Shown here in pieces: positions 1 to 9,756 of a stretch of DNA of 64,000 nt. Numbering within the stretch: position 1 is the first letter of the stretch; each line of letters opens with the position of its first letter. The DNA is from Flavobacterium cheongpyeongense. GTDB taxonomy: Bacteria > Bacteroidota > Bacteroidia > Flavobacteriales > Flavobacteriaceae. The notes under the pieces were generated by a model, which searched no databases, was not told the DNA's origin, and was given only the letters and a program-made list of their open reading frames with translations. The position numbers and the translations under genes are program-made. Location: positions 1 to 64,000 of the forward strand of contig NZ_QJHK01000013.1 in NCBI RefSeq assembly GCF_003202435.1, given 5' to 3'.

Positions 1-3000
1 TGTAATTCGGGCAATGTACCACAGGCCGCAGTTGTAACTGTAACGGCTACTGTGGGTACAGGTACAGCGCCATATACTTATAGCTTCAATGGCTCAGCGA
101 GCTACACATCAGCTAATACCTTATCAGTATCCGATAATGGAACAGACCAGGTTATTGTTTATTCAGTAATGGATGCTAAAGGCTGTATTGTTGGAGGAAA
201 TATTACAGTAGATAAATATTTACCGTTGACCGGTATGGATTTATCAGCTACTCCTATCTATTGTAATACAGCAGGTACTGTTGCAACAGTAACAGTGAAT
301 TCGGTATTAGGGGGAATAGCTCCATATACTTATGAAATTATTTCACCGGCTTCAGCAGTAACTGTTCCAGGAGCAGCAAATAGTTTTACTAATTTATCTC
401 CTAATACTTATGTTATCAAAGTAACCAGTAGTAATGGTTGCAGTATAACTAAACCGATTATAGTTGAAGAAGCGGATAAAATAGCTGTTTCACATCAAAT
501 ACTTAATGATGTGTATTGCAAAGGTGGTAACACAGGAGCAGTGGATTTCACAGTTTCTAATTATATCACTGCGGGTAACTATACATTTAGCTTAACAACT
601 GGTTCGACAACTGTAAATTCATTCACTCAAAATGGAGATGTTATTAGTTACACGGGTCTAATTGTAGGTAACTATACTTTCTCTGTTACCGATAATGTTT
701 CCGGTTGTTCAGCTCCGATTAATTTCACGATTAATGAGCCAACAGCAGCCTTAAGTTCAGCTTCAATTGCAACACATATTAATTGTAATGAAGATAATGC
801 AACGATTACTGTAACAGCAAACGGAGGAACATTGCCTTATAGGTATGCTGTAGCAAAAGCAAGTGATCCGGTTCCAACAAGTTTTGTAACAAGTAATCAG
901 TTGGTTGTAGATACCAATAATGGTGCTGATGTAAACTGGATTGTGTATGTACTAGACAGCAATAATTGTGATGCAAATAATGTTCAGCTAATTGATTTAG
1001 ATAAGAACCCAATTATTGCCAGCGCAGTTGCGACACAATGTCCAAGCTTGACAGGAACTTACGAAATTACTGTAACAGCAACTGGATTTAGTTCAGCATT
1101 ACTATATAGTATTGATGGTGTTAGTTATAATACCAATAATGTTATTACGGTAAATACTCCGGGTACATATAATGTAACAGTAAAAGATGCTAATGGTTGT
1201 CCTTCAATTGTTACTCCGGTTACTATTATGCAGCCATTAATCCTTACACCTACAGTTACTTCTTCTCCTTCATGTACAGATGGTGATGGTGTGGTAGCTG
1301 TAGCAACAACAGGAGGTTCAGGAAATTATGAATACAAAATAGATAGTGGTACTTACGGTACGACTACACCATTTACAGGTGTGGCTTCGGGTTCACATAC
1401 AATTCATGTTCGTGATATTACCACTGGTTGTGAAATGAAAGCTGCTATCGAGCTAATACCAGCGACTCAAATTACAGGATTTACATTAAGTTCAACACCT
1501 TTAACTTGTAATGGAAGTAACGATGGTACTATTACAGCAATAATCGATACTCCGGCACCAGGTATCAATGATAATCCGAAATACACATATAGTTTGAATG
1601 GAGGTATTCCACAAGATTCACCTGTATTTACTGGATTAGCTGGAGGAAATTATACAGTAACAGTTAGATCTGAAAGAGAATGTTTCGATACTAAGTTAGT
1701 TACAGTTATTGAGCCAACTGTTGTAGTTATTAATACTGTAGATGTAATTCAATTTGTTTGTACCACAGGTAATACATCTAATTTCGCTACTATTACAGTT
1801 GATCCATCAACAGGAGTAGTGGGAGGTTCAGGAACTTATGTGACTTATGAATTTATCAAAGATGGTACGCAGGTTCAAAAAGGTACTTCAAATACATATA
1901 CTGAATTTGACTTATCAGGCGGAACTTATACTGTAAATGTTTATGACAGTAACGGTTGTATGGGTACTTATGCATTACCTATAACAATTGATCCATATAT
2001 TAAGCTGGATAAAATAAATGTTGTTAAAACTGCTATTACATGTGTTAATCCAGAAAGTATTGTTGCTACGGCGGTTGATGCTTCCGGAATAGCAATTGCA
2101 GGTATTCAATATACGTTGACAGACGTGAGTGGAGCAATTACATTCGCTTCTAATACAACAGGTAATTTTACAGGTTTAGCGGTTGGTGATTATATCATTA
2201 CGGCACTAAATCCGACAACAGGATGTAGTATCGAAAAAGCACATTATGTAAACGAGCCGAATACTTTCGATTTAAAAGTTGTAAAAGATAGTGATGTAGT
2301 TTGTTTGGGTTCGAATGAGGGTGCGGTAACAATTACTTTAATTGATAATATTGGTAATCCGGATGAAGCAGGTGCTTTTGATTATACAGTATCAGGACCT
2401 GTACCAAGTTCAGGAACTTCTGCAACAGCAGTAATGCCACCTTTAACTGGTTTAAAAGCAGGAAACTATACTGTTTCAGCGACATTAAAAAATAGTCCAT
2501 TCTGTACGGTGTCTACAACGTTCACTATTGGACAGCCTGATGCAGCATTGAGTATTTCAGAAGAGCATACTGCTATTACTTGTATCACAGGTAATAATGA
2601 TGGAAGTATTTCTGTAACAGCAACTGGCGGATGGGCAGGCGGATATGAGTATAAATTAGTAAATAGTGTGGGTACAGTTATTTCTGACTGGTCTGCAACT
2701 TATGAATTCCCTAACTTAACTGCTGAAACGTATACAGTAAGTGTTAGAGATACAAAAGGTTGTCCGGTAAGTGTTGATGTGAAGCTCGAAATTCCAACAC
2801 AAATCTTGGTAACAGCTACTCCTGATATGACTATCGTACCATGTTATGGAGACACTAGTGCTACAATCACAGCAACTAATGTAAGTGGAGGTGATGGTAT
2901 AAATTATTCCTATACTTTGAATAGAATAATGCCTACTGAAGTAATTTCTTCAGGACCGCAAAACTCACCAAGCTTCTCAGGTTTAGGAGCAGGAACTTAT

Positions 3001-4830
3001 AGCATTACAGTTACCGATGGATATGCTTGTAAAAATACGTCTGCTGAAATAACAATCACAGAACCAACCATTGTTGTACCTTCATTAATACAATCAGGTT
3101 ATGCAACATGTTTCACGCAAGACAGTTTAACGTTGAGCGCAACTGGTGGAACAGGTTCTTATACTTATAGTACAGATCCTAATTTCACTACGGTACTTGG
3201 GTCATTTACAGCTACTGTACCAGCTAAATTTAATGTTGCACCGGGTGAACATAAGTATTATGTAAAAGATACTAATGGATGTGTTGGTATTGTTGCGATT
3301 ATTACTGTTCCAGAACTTCCGGAACTTGATATTAAAGTTGATGTTCAAAATGCTGTTATCAACTGTAAAGGAGAGTCAACAGGTGTTATTGTAGCCACTG
3401 CTGAAGGTGCTTTAGGAAACTATGTTTATAGTTTATTAAGAGTAAATAGTGATGGTACAACAACAATCGTTCAGGGACCAAAAGCAGATGGAAACTTTAG
3501 CAATCTCCCTGCAGGAACTTATACCGTTCATGTGGATAGTGGAGATTGTGCTAAAGATTCAGATATTCCAGTTGAAATTACTGAACCTAATGCCCCAATA
3601 TTTAATACTCCTTCCCATACAGATGTGACTTGTTACGGTAGTAAGAACGGAAAAATTGTTATTACAACAACTGGAGGAACAGGTTCTTATATTTATGCAA
3701 TATCTCCTTATATGAACCAGTTCTTTGATGATGGAATATTTGAAAATTTAGAACCGGGACCTTATACTGTACTGGTTCAGGATGCATCGGCAGGTTGTAC
3801 TGAATATTTAGATTTTGAGATCACAGAACCAACACCTATATACGCTGAAATTACTCCAAATAGTATCCAGCCGGAACAATGTAAAGGAGAGAAAAATGGT
3901 AGTTTCGATATAGATATTAAAGGAGGAACTGCTCCATACAGTGTTAGTTTGGATGACAAAAAAGGACCTTTCGTTCTTATTGGTGGTACTTATGACAGTA
4001 CTACCGGAGTTCATTACTCTTTTGAAAATCTTTCTGGTGGTAACCATAGTGTTTATATCATAGATGCCAATGGATGTGATTACGAAGTTTCGGTTCCGAT
4101 GGATGAAGCTGTTGAACTTAACCCAACAAATGTGGTAACGTATGACTGTGTGAATAACGCAAACGCAAACATGGTTACAATTGATCCGGGTTATGATGAC
4201 CATAGCCAAATTGATTATAGTCTTGATGAGGGAACAACAATCCAGCAAAGTAACATCTTTACAAATCTTACTCCTGGACCACACACAGTAACAGTAAGAC
4301 ACACTAATGGATGTAGTGTAGACACTAATTTCGATATTAAAGCTATTGCTCCATTGACTTTGGCATTATCTGCCGGACAACCAGAGATGAATGTAATTTC
4401 GGTTACAGCATCAGGTGGATCACCAGCTTATGAGTATAGTTTCAACGGAGAGGACTTTACATCTGCTAACAAATACAAAATCTACAAATCTGGAGATTAT
4501 AAAGTAATAGTTAGAGATCAAAATGGATGTACATTTGAATTAATCGTTCCTATGACTTATGTTGATGTTTGTATCCCGGACATCTTTACACCAAACGGTG
4601 ATGGCCAGTTTGACGGATGGGGTCCTGGTTGTACTAATATTTACAACAACCTTGAATTCTCTATTTTCGACAGATATGGTCGTGCGATTGCAAAATACCG
4701 ATACGGTCAGGAATGGGATGGTAAATACAATGGTGAGGAATTACCAACAGGTGATTACTGGTATGTTCTTAAACTAAATGAGAAGAAAGATGATAGGGAG
4801 TTTGTTGGACATTTCACTTTATACAGATAA
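1..4830 (+). CDS. Giant SprB-like repeat adhesin, T9SS type B cargo (5' end outside window)
   Basis: The frame is open from base 1, so this is the C-terminal 1609 residues of a longer surface protein; the first in-window GTG at 52 is not a real start. It consists of roughly 80-100-residue SprB-type repeats, each with a Cys near the start (TC.. or NC.. followed by a G-rich turn), a GxYxYS or Y-S strand, an AGxYTVxVxD strand and a closing NGC. The last ~85 residues match the gliding-motility-associated (type B) sorting domain: IPDIFTPNGDG, FSIFDRYGR, WDGKYNGEELPTGDYWY and a basic end. Such proteins are exported by the type IX system and moved along the surface in gliding. The PorP/SprF-family gene directly downstream is the usual partner. 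SprB itself or a paralogue; the window cannot decide. Confidence 0.9.
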   Translation, partial: CNSGNVPQAAVVTVTATVGTGTAPYTYSFNGSASYTSANTLSVSDNGTDQVIVYSVMDAKGCIVGGNITVDKYLPLTGMDLSATPIYCNTAGTVATVTVNSVLGGIAPYTYEIISPASAVTVPGAANSFTNLSPNTYVIKVTSSNGCSITKPIIVEEADKIAVSHQILNDVYCKGGNTGAVDFTVSNYITAGNYTFSLTTGSTTVNSFTQNGDVISYTGLIVGNYTFSVTDNVSGCSAPINFTINEPTAALSSASIATHINCNEDNATITVTANGGTLPYRYAVAKASDPVPTSFVTSNQLVVDTNNGADVNWIVYVLDSNNCDANNVQLIDLDKNPIIASAVATQCPSLTGTYEITVTATGFSSALLYSIDGVSYNTNNVITVNTPGTYNVTVKDANGCPSIVTPVTIMQPLILTPTVTSSPSCTDGDGVVAVATTGGSGNYEYKIDSGTYGTTTPFTGVASGSHTIHVRDITTGCEMKAAIELIPATQITGFTLSSTPLTCNGSNDGTITAIIDTPAPGINDNPKYTYSLNGGIPQDSPVFTGLAGGNYTVTVRSERECFDTKLVTVIEPTVVVINTVDVIQFVCTTGNTSNFATITVDPSTGVVGGSGTYVTYEFIKDGTQVQKGTSNTYTEFDLSGGTYTVNVYDSNGCMGTYALPITIDPYIKLDKINVVKTAITCVNPESIVATAVDASGIAIAGIQYTLTDVSGAITFASNTTGNFTGLAVGDYIITALNPTTGCSIEKAHYVNEPNTFDLKVVKDSDVVCLGSNEGAVTITLIDNIGNPDEAGAFDYTVSGPVPSSGTSATAVMPPLTGLKAGNYTVSATLKNSPFCTVSTTFTIGQPDAALSISEEHTAITCITGNNDGSISVTATGGWAGGYEYKLVNSVGTVISDWSATYEFPNLTAETYTVSVRDTKGCPVSVDVKLEIPTQILVTATPDMTIVPCYGDTSATITATNVSGGDGINYSYTLNRIMPTEVISSGPQNSPSFSGLGAGTYSITVTDGYACKNTSAEITITEPTIVVPSLIQSGYATCFTQDSLTLSATGGTGSYTYSTDPNFTTVLGSFTATVPAKFNVAPGEHKYYVKDTNGCVGIVAIITVPELPELDIKVDVQNAVINCKGESTGVIVATAEGALGNYVYSLLRVNSDGTTTIVQGPKADGNFSNLPAGTYTVHVDSGDCAKDSDIPVEITEPNAPIFNTPSHTDVTCYGSKNGKIVITTTGGTGSYIYAISPYMNQFFDDGIFENLEPGPYTVLVQDASAGCTEYLDFEITEPTPIYAEITPNSIQPEQCKGEKNGSFDIDIKGGTAPYSVSLDDKKGPFVLIGGTYDSTTGVHYSFENLSGGNHSVYIIDANGCDYEVSVPMDEAVELNPTNVVTYDCVNNANANMVTIDPGYDDHSQIDYSLDEGTTIQQSNIFTNLTPGPHTVTVRHTNGCSVDTNFDIKAIAPLTLALSAGQPEMNVISVTASGGSPAYEYSFNGEDFTSANKYKIYKSGDYKVIVRDQNGCTFELIVPMTYVDVCIPDIFTPNGDGQFDGWGPGCTNIYNNLEFSIFDRYGRAIAKYRYGQEWDGKYNGEELPTGDYWYVLKLNEKKDDREFVGHFTLYR

Positions 4831-4874
4831 CAAAAAGAAGTGCCCCTATGATGTTATCTAAAAAAATTATTACA

Positions 4875-5834
4875 ATGAAAAAATTAATAGTATCCTTAGT
4901 ACTCCTGGCTGTAACATCAAGTTACAGCCAGGAGCTAAACCTACCGGTGTTTACGCAATATTTGGCAGATAACGCTTTTGTGCTTTCACCCGCATATGCA
5001 GGTATTGGTGACAATGTTAGAATCAGGGTCAACGGATTGACACAATGGGTTGGGATTAAAGATGCACCCGAAAATCAGTCTGCCTATGTTGATTTCAGGC
5101 TTTTAGACAGATCAGGAGTTGGTATTTCTCTTTACAACGATAGTAATGGAGATACAAAACAAACAGGTGCTAAGTTGTCATTTGCGCATCATATCATTTT
5201 AGATTATTATTCTAAGCAGTATTTGTCTTTTGGTATCTCTTATAATATTAACACTTTCAAAATTGATCTTGATAGTAAAAAATATACTGGAGATCCAGGA
5301 ATTAACGGTAACCGTGCTACATCAAATAATAACTTTGATTTAAGTGCATTGTATCGTAACAAAAACTTTTTTTTCAGTTTTAATGCCAATAACGTTTTAA
5401 AGAAAAAAATTGATGTAGAGAGAGTAGGCGAACCAGATTTGCTGTCTAATTTTCAAATATATTCTGGATTTACGTTTAGTGACAGAGATAACAACCGTAT
5501 CGAATATGAACCTTCTGTTTTTTTCCAGTATTTTGCAAATGATAAACGTTCAGCTACTGATTTTAATTTTAAATACAGGCATTACAATAGTTATGAAGAA
5601 TATTACTGGGTAGGAGTTTCATATCGTATGCTTAATGATCAGTTTGCAAAGCCTTTATCTGTTGGACCAATGGCAGGTTTTATGAAATCCAAATTCTATT
5701 TTGGATATTCTTATCAGATAATGTTTAACGATTTAGGATACTACAACTCGGGAACACACGTAGTAACTCTGGGATTTGATTTCCTTCAGGCATTAAGTAG
5801 CTGTCCTTGTACCGATAGTCCTGTTCATGATTAA
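4875..5834 (+). CDS. PorP/SprF family type IX secretion membrane protein
   Basis: Outer-membrane beta-barrel of about 320 residues. PorP/SprF proteins are needed for secretion and surface attachment of cargo carrying type B sorting domains, which fits the adhesin encoded just upstream. A signal peptide (MKKLIVSLVLLAVTSSYSQ) is followed by the typical LPVFTQYLADNAFVLSPAYAGIGD start, then alternating aromatic beta strands and a FGYSYQIM..GTHVVTLGFDF ending. An upstream ATG at 4848 would add nine residues before a good signal peptide, so I prefer 4875. Co-transcribed with the adhesin (44 nt gap). The short Cys-containing tail (SSCPCTDSPVHD) after the last strand is slightly unusual. Confidence 0.9.
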   Translation: MKKLIVSLVLLAVTSSYSQELNLPVFTQYLADNAFVLSPAYAGIGDNVRIRVNGLTQWVGIKDAPENQSAYVDFRLLDRSGVGISLYNDSNGDTKQTGAKLSFAHHIILDYYSKQYLSFGISYNINTFKIDLDSKKYTGDPGINGNRATSNNNFDLSALYRNKNFFFSFNANNVLKKKIDVERVGEPDLLSNFQIYSGFTFSDRDNNRIEYEPSVFFQYFANDKRSATDFNFKYRHYNSYEEYYWVGVSYRMLNDQFAKPLSVGPMAGFMKSKFYFGYSYQIMFNDLGYYNSGTHVVTLGFDFLQALSSCPCTDSPVHD

Positions 5835-5883
5835 TAACATACATTTGAAATAGTAAAGACTTTAAGCAAATACTTTTAAACGA

Positions 5884-5946
5884 ATCGCATAATTGACTGG
5901 TTTCACCTCATTAATTTGATTGTAACCCCGAAGATTGTTAAATTTG
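5884..5946 (+). promoter_or_regulatory. Promoter of first LytSR pair with LytTR-like ACCTC element
   Basis: A Bacteroidota promoter is visible: TTTG at 5915-5918 and TAAATTTG at 5939-5946, 20 nt apart. ACCTCATTA starts at 5905, 34 bp upstream of the -7 box. Exactly 21 bp further upstream, at 5884, lies a weaker copy, ATCGCATAA (6 of 9 bases). The same geometry recurs at three other promoters in this window, suggesting autoregulation by the encoded LytTR regulator. Confidence 0.55.
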
Positions 5947-5964
5947 AATAAATCAATTCGATTT

Positions 5965-7068
5965 ATGAAAACAAAGCTTTCGTTTTATGCCCTGCATCTG
6001 TGTCTATGTTTGGTCTTTTTATTTTTACCTTATGCATTTGCATCGACAAAGACGATTTTTGCGTGGCCTAATTTGTACTCAAATGAACATGATCGTATTT
6101 ATTTTTTCATTTATTTCAGTTTGCTATGTTTTTTTTATTTTAACTATTATTATTTAATTCAAAAATATTATTTTCAAAACAAGCAATTATTATACTTTAT
6201 AATGATTGCTTGTTTTCTTTTATTTTTTCTTTGGATTTCGAGATTCTTAGACCGACCGGATCATAATTTTTTAGATTTTAGAAACCACCCAAAACCCTTT
6301 TTAAACCATCCGAATCCTTTTCAAAAAGGAATAAAACCGCCTCCACATTTTCATAATTTGCCATCAGGACTAATGTCTTTTGATACAAAAGGAGGGCCTC
6401 CAACTCAATACGGACATACCGCTTTGGTTTATTTACTTGGGGTAATTTCAAGTTTATTGTTTGCTATATCCAGTCGATTGCAAAATGTAGAAAAAGAAAA
6501 AATGAAATCTGAACTGGCTTTTTTGAAGGCTCAGATTAATCCCCATTTTTTGTTTAATACATTAAATAGTATTTATGCCCTGGCTTTAAAAAAAGATGAC
6601 AAAACTCCCGATGCCGTGATACAATTATCTGAATTAATGCGCTATATTATCACTAATGCAAATGATGAAGTACTCGATTTAAGCAAGGAAATCAATTACA
6701 TTACTAATTTTGTTTCACTCCAAAAAACACGTTTGGGAGATACGGTTAGTATCGATTATAAAGTAAATGGAAACGCTTTTGGCAAGGCAATCACACCACT
6801 TATTTTAATCTCTTTCATAGAGAATGCTTTTAAACATGGTGTAAATCCTGACAAGACTTCAGAAATTTGTATCGCTATTGATATTCATGAAAAAGACTTA
6901 ACACTGATGGTATCCAATAAAAAAATATTTTCGGTTGAATCTGAAACCGGAATCGGACTGCAAAATACAATTGAAAGATTAGCGTTATTATATCCAGACA
7001 GACACCAACTTAAAATTGAAGACAGTCATGATAAATATATTGTAAACTTAACCATTGAAGTAGGATGA
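5965..7068 (+). CDS. LytS-type sensor histidine kinase (pair 1)
   Basis: Membrane sensor kinase of the His_kinase/LytS class. About four hydrophobic segments occupy the first ~165 residues, with a basic and proline-rich loop between the third and fourth (RPDHNFLDF..NHPNPF..GIKPPPHFHN). A short coiled linker follows, then the phospho-acceptor box LKAQINPHFLFNTLNSIYAL and a HATPase region with FIENAFKHGV (N box) and TGIGLQNTIERL (G box). The first ATG after the promoter is at 5965; an upstream TTG at 5935 lies next to the -7 box, so it is unlikely. The stop overlaps the regulator start by 4 nt (ATGA), implying translational coupling. The ligand is unknown; the His/Pro-rich loop could sense metal or the envelope state, which is inference. 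Confidence 0.9.
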   Translation: MKTKLSFYALHLCLCLVFLFLPYAFASTKTIFAWPNLYSNEHDRIYFFIYFSLLCFFYFNYYYLIQKYYFQNKQLLYFIMIACFLLFFLWISRFLDRPDHNFLDFRNHPKPFLNHPNPFQKGIKPPPHFHNLPSGLMSFDTKGGPPTQYGHTALVYLLGVISSLLFAISSRLQNVEKEKMKSELAFLKAQINPHFLFNTLNSIYALALKKDDKTPDAVIQLSELMRYIITNANDEVLDLSKEINYITNFVSLQKTRLGDTVSIDYKVNGNAFGKAITPLILISFIENAFKHGVNPDKTSEICIAIDIHEKDLTLMVSNKKIFSVESETGIGLQNTIERLALLYPDRHQLKIEDSHDKYIVNLTIEVG

Positions 7069-7757
7069 TAAAAGCAATAGCATTAGATGATGAACCACTG
7101 GCATTAGAAATTTTGCAAAATCTGTGTGTGGAAATTGAGTATATCGATTTGCAAAAAGTGTTTACAAAGTCTGAAGAAGCTTTTAAATATCTTAAAAAAT
7201 ATCCTGTTGATTTGCTGTTTTTAGACATCAATATGCCTTCTATTTCAGGATTGGATTTTTATAAAAAACTGCCGCACAAAACAATGGTCATTTTTACTAC
7301 AGCCTATTCTGAATTTGCTGTAGAAGGTTTTACTTTAAGTGCTACAGATTATCTTTTAAAACCCATTTCGTTTTCACGGTTTCAGCAGGCTGCAGAAAAA
7401 GCACTTCAACAATGGAAAACACAAAATCAGAATTTAGAGCAACACTATCTTTTTATCCGGGCGGATTACAGTTTGATAAAAATCCTTTTTTCGGATATTT
7501 TGTATATCGAAGGTTTAGATGATTATCTCAAGATTCATATTCAGAACCAAAAGACGGTCGTGGCCAGAATGACTTTAAAGGTATTGCTGGAAAAACTTCC
7601 TTCGCCTGAATTCGTTCGTGTGCACAGGTCATTTATTGTTCCTGTTTCTAAAATAGAAAAAATAAGAAATAAAATTATTTATTTAAACGATAAGGAAATT
7701 CCTGTGAGTGCGAGTTACGAAACCGATTTTTTTGCGCTGTTAAATGATAAAGGCTGA
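7065..7757 (+). CDS. LytTR-family response regulator (pair 1)
   Basis: 230-residue regulator with an N-terminal receiver domain and a C-terminal LytTR DNA-binding domain. The acidic pocket is ALDDE near residue 8, the phosphorylation site is Asp54 in DLLFLDINMPS, and the conserved Thr and Lys are in FTTAY and LLKPIS. The LytTR domain (about residues 130-228) has LYIEGLDDYLKIHI, FVRVHRSFIV and IIYLNDKEIPVS. LytTR proteins bind imperfect direct repeats about 21 bp apart, which is what is seen at several promoters here. It ends facing the paralogous pair encoded on the other strand, 57 nt away. Confidence 0.93.
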   Translation: MIKAIALDDEPLALEILQNLCVEIEYIDLQKVFTKSEEAFKYLKKYPVDLLFLDINMPSISGLDFYKKLPHKTMVIFTTAYSEFAVEGFTLSATDYLLKPISFSRFQQAAEKALQQWKTQNQNLEQHYLFIRADYSLIKILFSDILYIEGLDDYLKIHIQNQKTVVARMTLKVLLEKLPSPEFVRVHRSFIVPVSKIEKIRNKIIYLNDKEIPVSASYETDFFALLNDKG

Positions 7758-7814
7758 GTTCCACTATTCAAGGCTATAAGTTCATAAGCCTCTACTTTTG
7801 CTTTTTAAGACCGT

Positions 7815-8510
7815 TTAATTTGTTTTATTATTATTCAGAATTTGTAAAAATTCAGCTTCATAGCTTGTTCCCAAAGGGATTTCCTTATCGTTTAAATAAA
7901 TGATTTTATTGCGATATGATTCCATATTTGGTATTGAAATTATATAAGAACGATGTACTCTTATGAATTCTGTTGGAGACAATTTTTCCGACAAGGATTT
8001 CATTGTCATTCTTACAACCAAAGTCTTTTGATTTTTGATGTGTACTTTTAAATAATTATCTAATCCTTCGATGTATAAAATATCTGAAAGCAACACTTTG
8101 GTCAAACCATAATCAACACGGAAAAGAATATAATTTTGTTTATCAGCTTTTTGAATTTGATTTAGTTTTTTTACTTTATCAATAGCTTTCAAAAAGCGAT
8201 CATAACTAAAAGGTTTCATTAAATAATCTGCAGCATTCAATTCATAGCTTTCCGCAGCATATTCTGCATAAGCAGTTGTAAATATTACTGTTGTTTCCTG
8301 AGAGATCGACTTATAAAAATCAATTCCCGATACAGAAGGCATATTGATGTCCAAAAAAAGCAAATCTACCGGGTACTCTTCCAGGTAAAACCTTGCATCT
8401 TGGGTTTTTGTAAAGAATTTTACTAAATTCACTTCTTTGCTTTGATTGCAAAAAGCTTCTAAAACTTCCAGTGCCGGTAATTCATCGTCTAATGCAATTG
8501 CTGTTATCAT
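7815..8510 (-). CDS. LytTR-family response regulator (pair 2)
   Basis: 231-residue paralogue of the regulator on the facing strand, with the same receiver-LytTR layout. ALDDE forms the acidic pocket, DLLFLDINMPS carries Asp54, and FTTAY and LMKPFS carry the Thr and Lys. The DNA-binding half includes LYIEGLDNYLKVHI, FIRVHRSYII and IIYLNDKEIPLG, nearly identical to pair 1, so the two regulators probably recognise the same DNA element. Its start overlaps the kinase stop by 4 nt. The two pairs therefore look like an inverted duplication whose sensors have diverged more than their DNA-binding domains. Confidence 0.93.
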   Translation of the reverse strand: MITAIALDDELPALEVLEAFCNQSKEVNLVKFFTKTQDARFYLEEYPVDLLFLDINMPSVSGIDFYKSISQETTVIFTTAYAEYAAESYELNAADYLMKPFSYDRFLKAIDKVKKLNQIQKADKQNYILFRVDYGLTKVLLSDILYIEGLDNYLKVHIKNQKTLVVRMTMKSLSEKLSPTEFIRVHRSYIISIPNMESYRNKIIYLNDKEIPLGTSYEAEFLQILNNNKTN

Positions 8511-9556
8511 GTTAGTTCTATTCTTAGGTTTACCGTGTAAACATGTTCATCTTCCTCAATTTTTAAAGTATGTTTTTTTGGATAATAAAGCTGCAATCTA
8601 TCATATGTATTTTGCAAACCAATTTTTGAAGACTCTATATTTATAATGCTTACTTTATGATTAAAAACCGTCATGTTTAAATGATCTTCAAACACTTCGA
8701 TTGTTATTTTTATAACAGAATTTTCATCCGGGTTTACACCATATTTAAAAGCATTTTCTATAAACGGGAATAATAATAACGGAGCAATTTTGTATTTCGA
8801 AAAATCCCCATCAGTTTTATATTCCAAATCGATTGAATTTCGCAATCGTGATCTCTGTAAATCAATATAATTATCAATATAGGTGATTTCTTTTTCTAAA
8901 AACACTTCATTCTGATTCGAATCTTTAAGTAAATACCGCATGAATTCTGATAATTTTACAATTGTATCAGCAGCTTTATCATCTTTTTTAATAGATAATG
9001 CATAAATACTATTTAAAGTATTGAATAAAAAATGCGGATGAATTTGTGTTTTAAGGTGTGAAAGCTCCGCTTGTAGTTTTTCGTTCTCTATGATTTTGTT
9101 ACGAACTTTTTCCCGAAGAAACGCTGAAGAAAAAATGACAGCTGTAAACAGAAAAATATGGTGCCTGATTTCCTCAAGAAAAAAGAATCCGTTTGGACGT
9201 TTTGGCATAAAATCGCTGCCAGGTTTATGGATTTCAGGAAGGAACTCATCATGTGGAGTAAAAGGATTATGGCCGGTAATAACAGAAGGAACAATGCAAA
9301 CTATCAATAAGCAAATGATAATAATAAAACCATATAAAACATACTTCTTCTTTATATAAAGTGTTTCTATTAAAACATAAAAATTCAGAAAAAAGAAAAG
9401 AAGCATCAATAAATTGGCTAAAAAATCTCGTTGAGTTGCTTTTGTAAACAAATAATTTTCTTCTTCAGGAGGATGAGGTGAAAACAATAATGGAAGAAAC
9501 AGAAAGACCAGGCTTCCTATAATTAAAAACAGATATGATTTTAGTTTCTTTTGCAT
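8507..9556 (-). CDS. LytS-type sensor histidine kinase (pair 2)
   Basis: 349-residue membrane kinase paralogous to the kinase of pair 1. Four hydrophobic segments lie in the first ~155 residues (YLFLIIGSLVFLFLPLLF, LLMLLFFFLNFYVLIE, YVLYGFIIIICLLIVCIV, IFLFTAVIFSSAFL). The loop before the last one is again rich in His, Pro and acidic residues. The H box is LKTQIHPHFLFNTLNSIYAL, the N box FIENAFKYGV, and the C-terminal motif SSKIGLQNTYDRL. ATG at 9556 fits the promoter seen upstream. It is transcribed with its regulator (4-nt overlap) toward the first pair. Confidence 0.9.
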   Translation of the reverse strand: MQKKLKSYLFLIIGSLVFLFLPLLFSPHPPEEENYLFTKATQRDFLANLLMLLFFFLNFYVLIETLYIKKKYVLYGFIIIICLLIVCIVPSVITGHNPFTPHDEFLPEIHKPGSDFMPKRPNGFFFLEEIRHHIFLFTAVIFSSAFLREKVRNKIIENEKLQAELSHLKTQIHPHFLFNTLNSIYALSIKKDDKAADTIVKLSEFMRYLLKDSNQNEVFLEKEITYIDNYIDLQRSRLRNSIDLEYKTDGDFSKYKIAPLLLFPFIENAFKYGVNPDENSVIKITIEVFEDHLNMTVFNHKVSIINIESSKIGLQNTYDRLQLYYPKKHTLKIEEDEHVYTVNLRIELT

Positions 9557-9563
9557 AATGATG

Positions 9564-9625
9564 TAAAATTATGCAATATTAAACAGTAACAAAAAAAATG
9601 TGGTGAAATCGAAGAATGTGGTTGT
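9564..9625 (-). promoter_or_regulatory. Promoter of second LytSR pair with ACCAC element
   Basis: On the minus strand a TAATTTTA -7 box runs 9571-9564 with TTTG at 9593-9590, 18 nt upstream. ACCACATT begins at 9604, 33 bp upstream of the -7 box, as at three other promoters here. A second perfect ACCACATT begins at 9622 (18 bp spacing), while the position 21 bp upstream (9625) reads ACAAC. The distal half is therefore ambiguous, but the proximal half is in register. Confidence 0.5.
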
Positions 9626-9756
9626 GTATGCTATTATCCAAATTTTAAATGAACAAAAAAAGGCAGAATTAGTTTATCATAATTCCGTGATGCAAAAACA
9701 TATTTTTCAGGGTATATTTTAAATTACAAAGACAAAAAAGAGATGATTTTCATTTG

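Noticed and set aside
3808..4302. Minus-strand ORF of 164 codons inside the adhesin gene
   Set aside because: It is an antisense shadow of the repeat-rich adhesin, has no promoter and no family features.
5924..5929. A second ACC word (AACCCC) close to the first LytSR promoter
   Set aside because: It lies 14 bp from the -7 box and 20 bp from the first ACC, out of register with the other promoters.
7758..7814. Hairpin between the two convergent response regulators
   Set aside because: The arms (AGGCT/AGCCT) are only five bases with a long loop; too weak to call a terminator.
9600..9622. Two ACCACATT words 18 bp apart as a perfect LytTR repeat pair
   Set aside because: The spacing is 18 and not 21 bp; only the proximal copy keeps the register with the -7 box, so only that copy is used as support.
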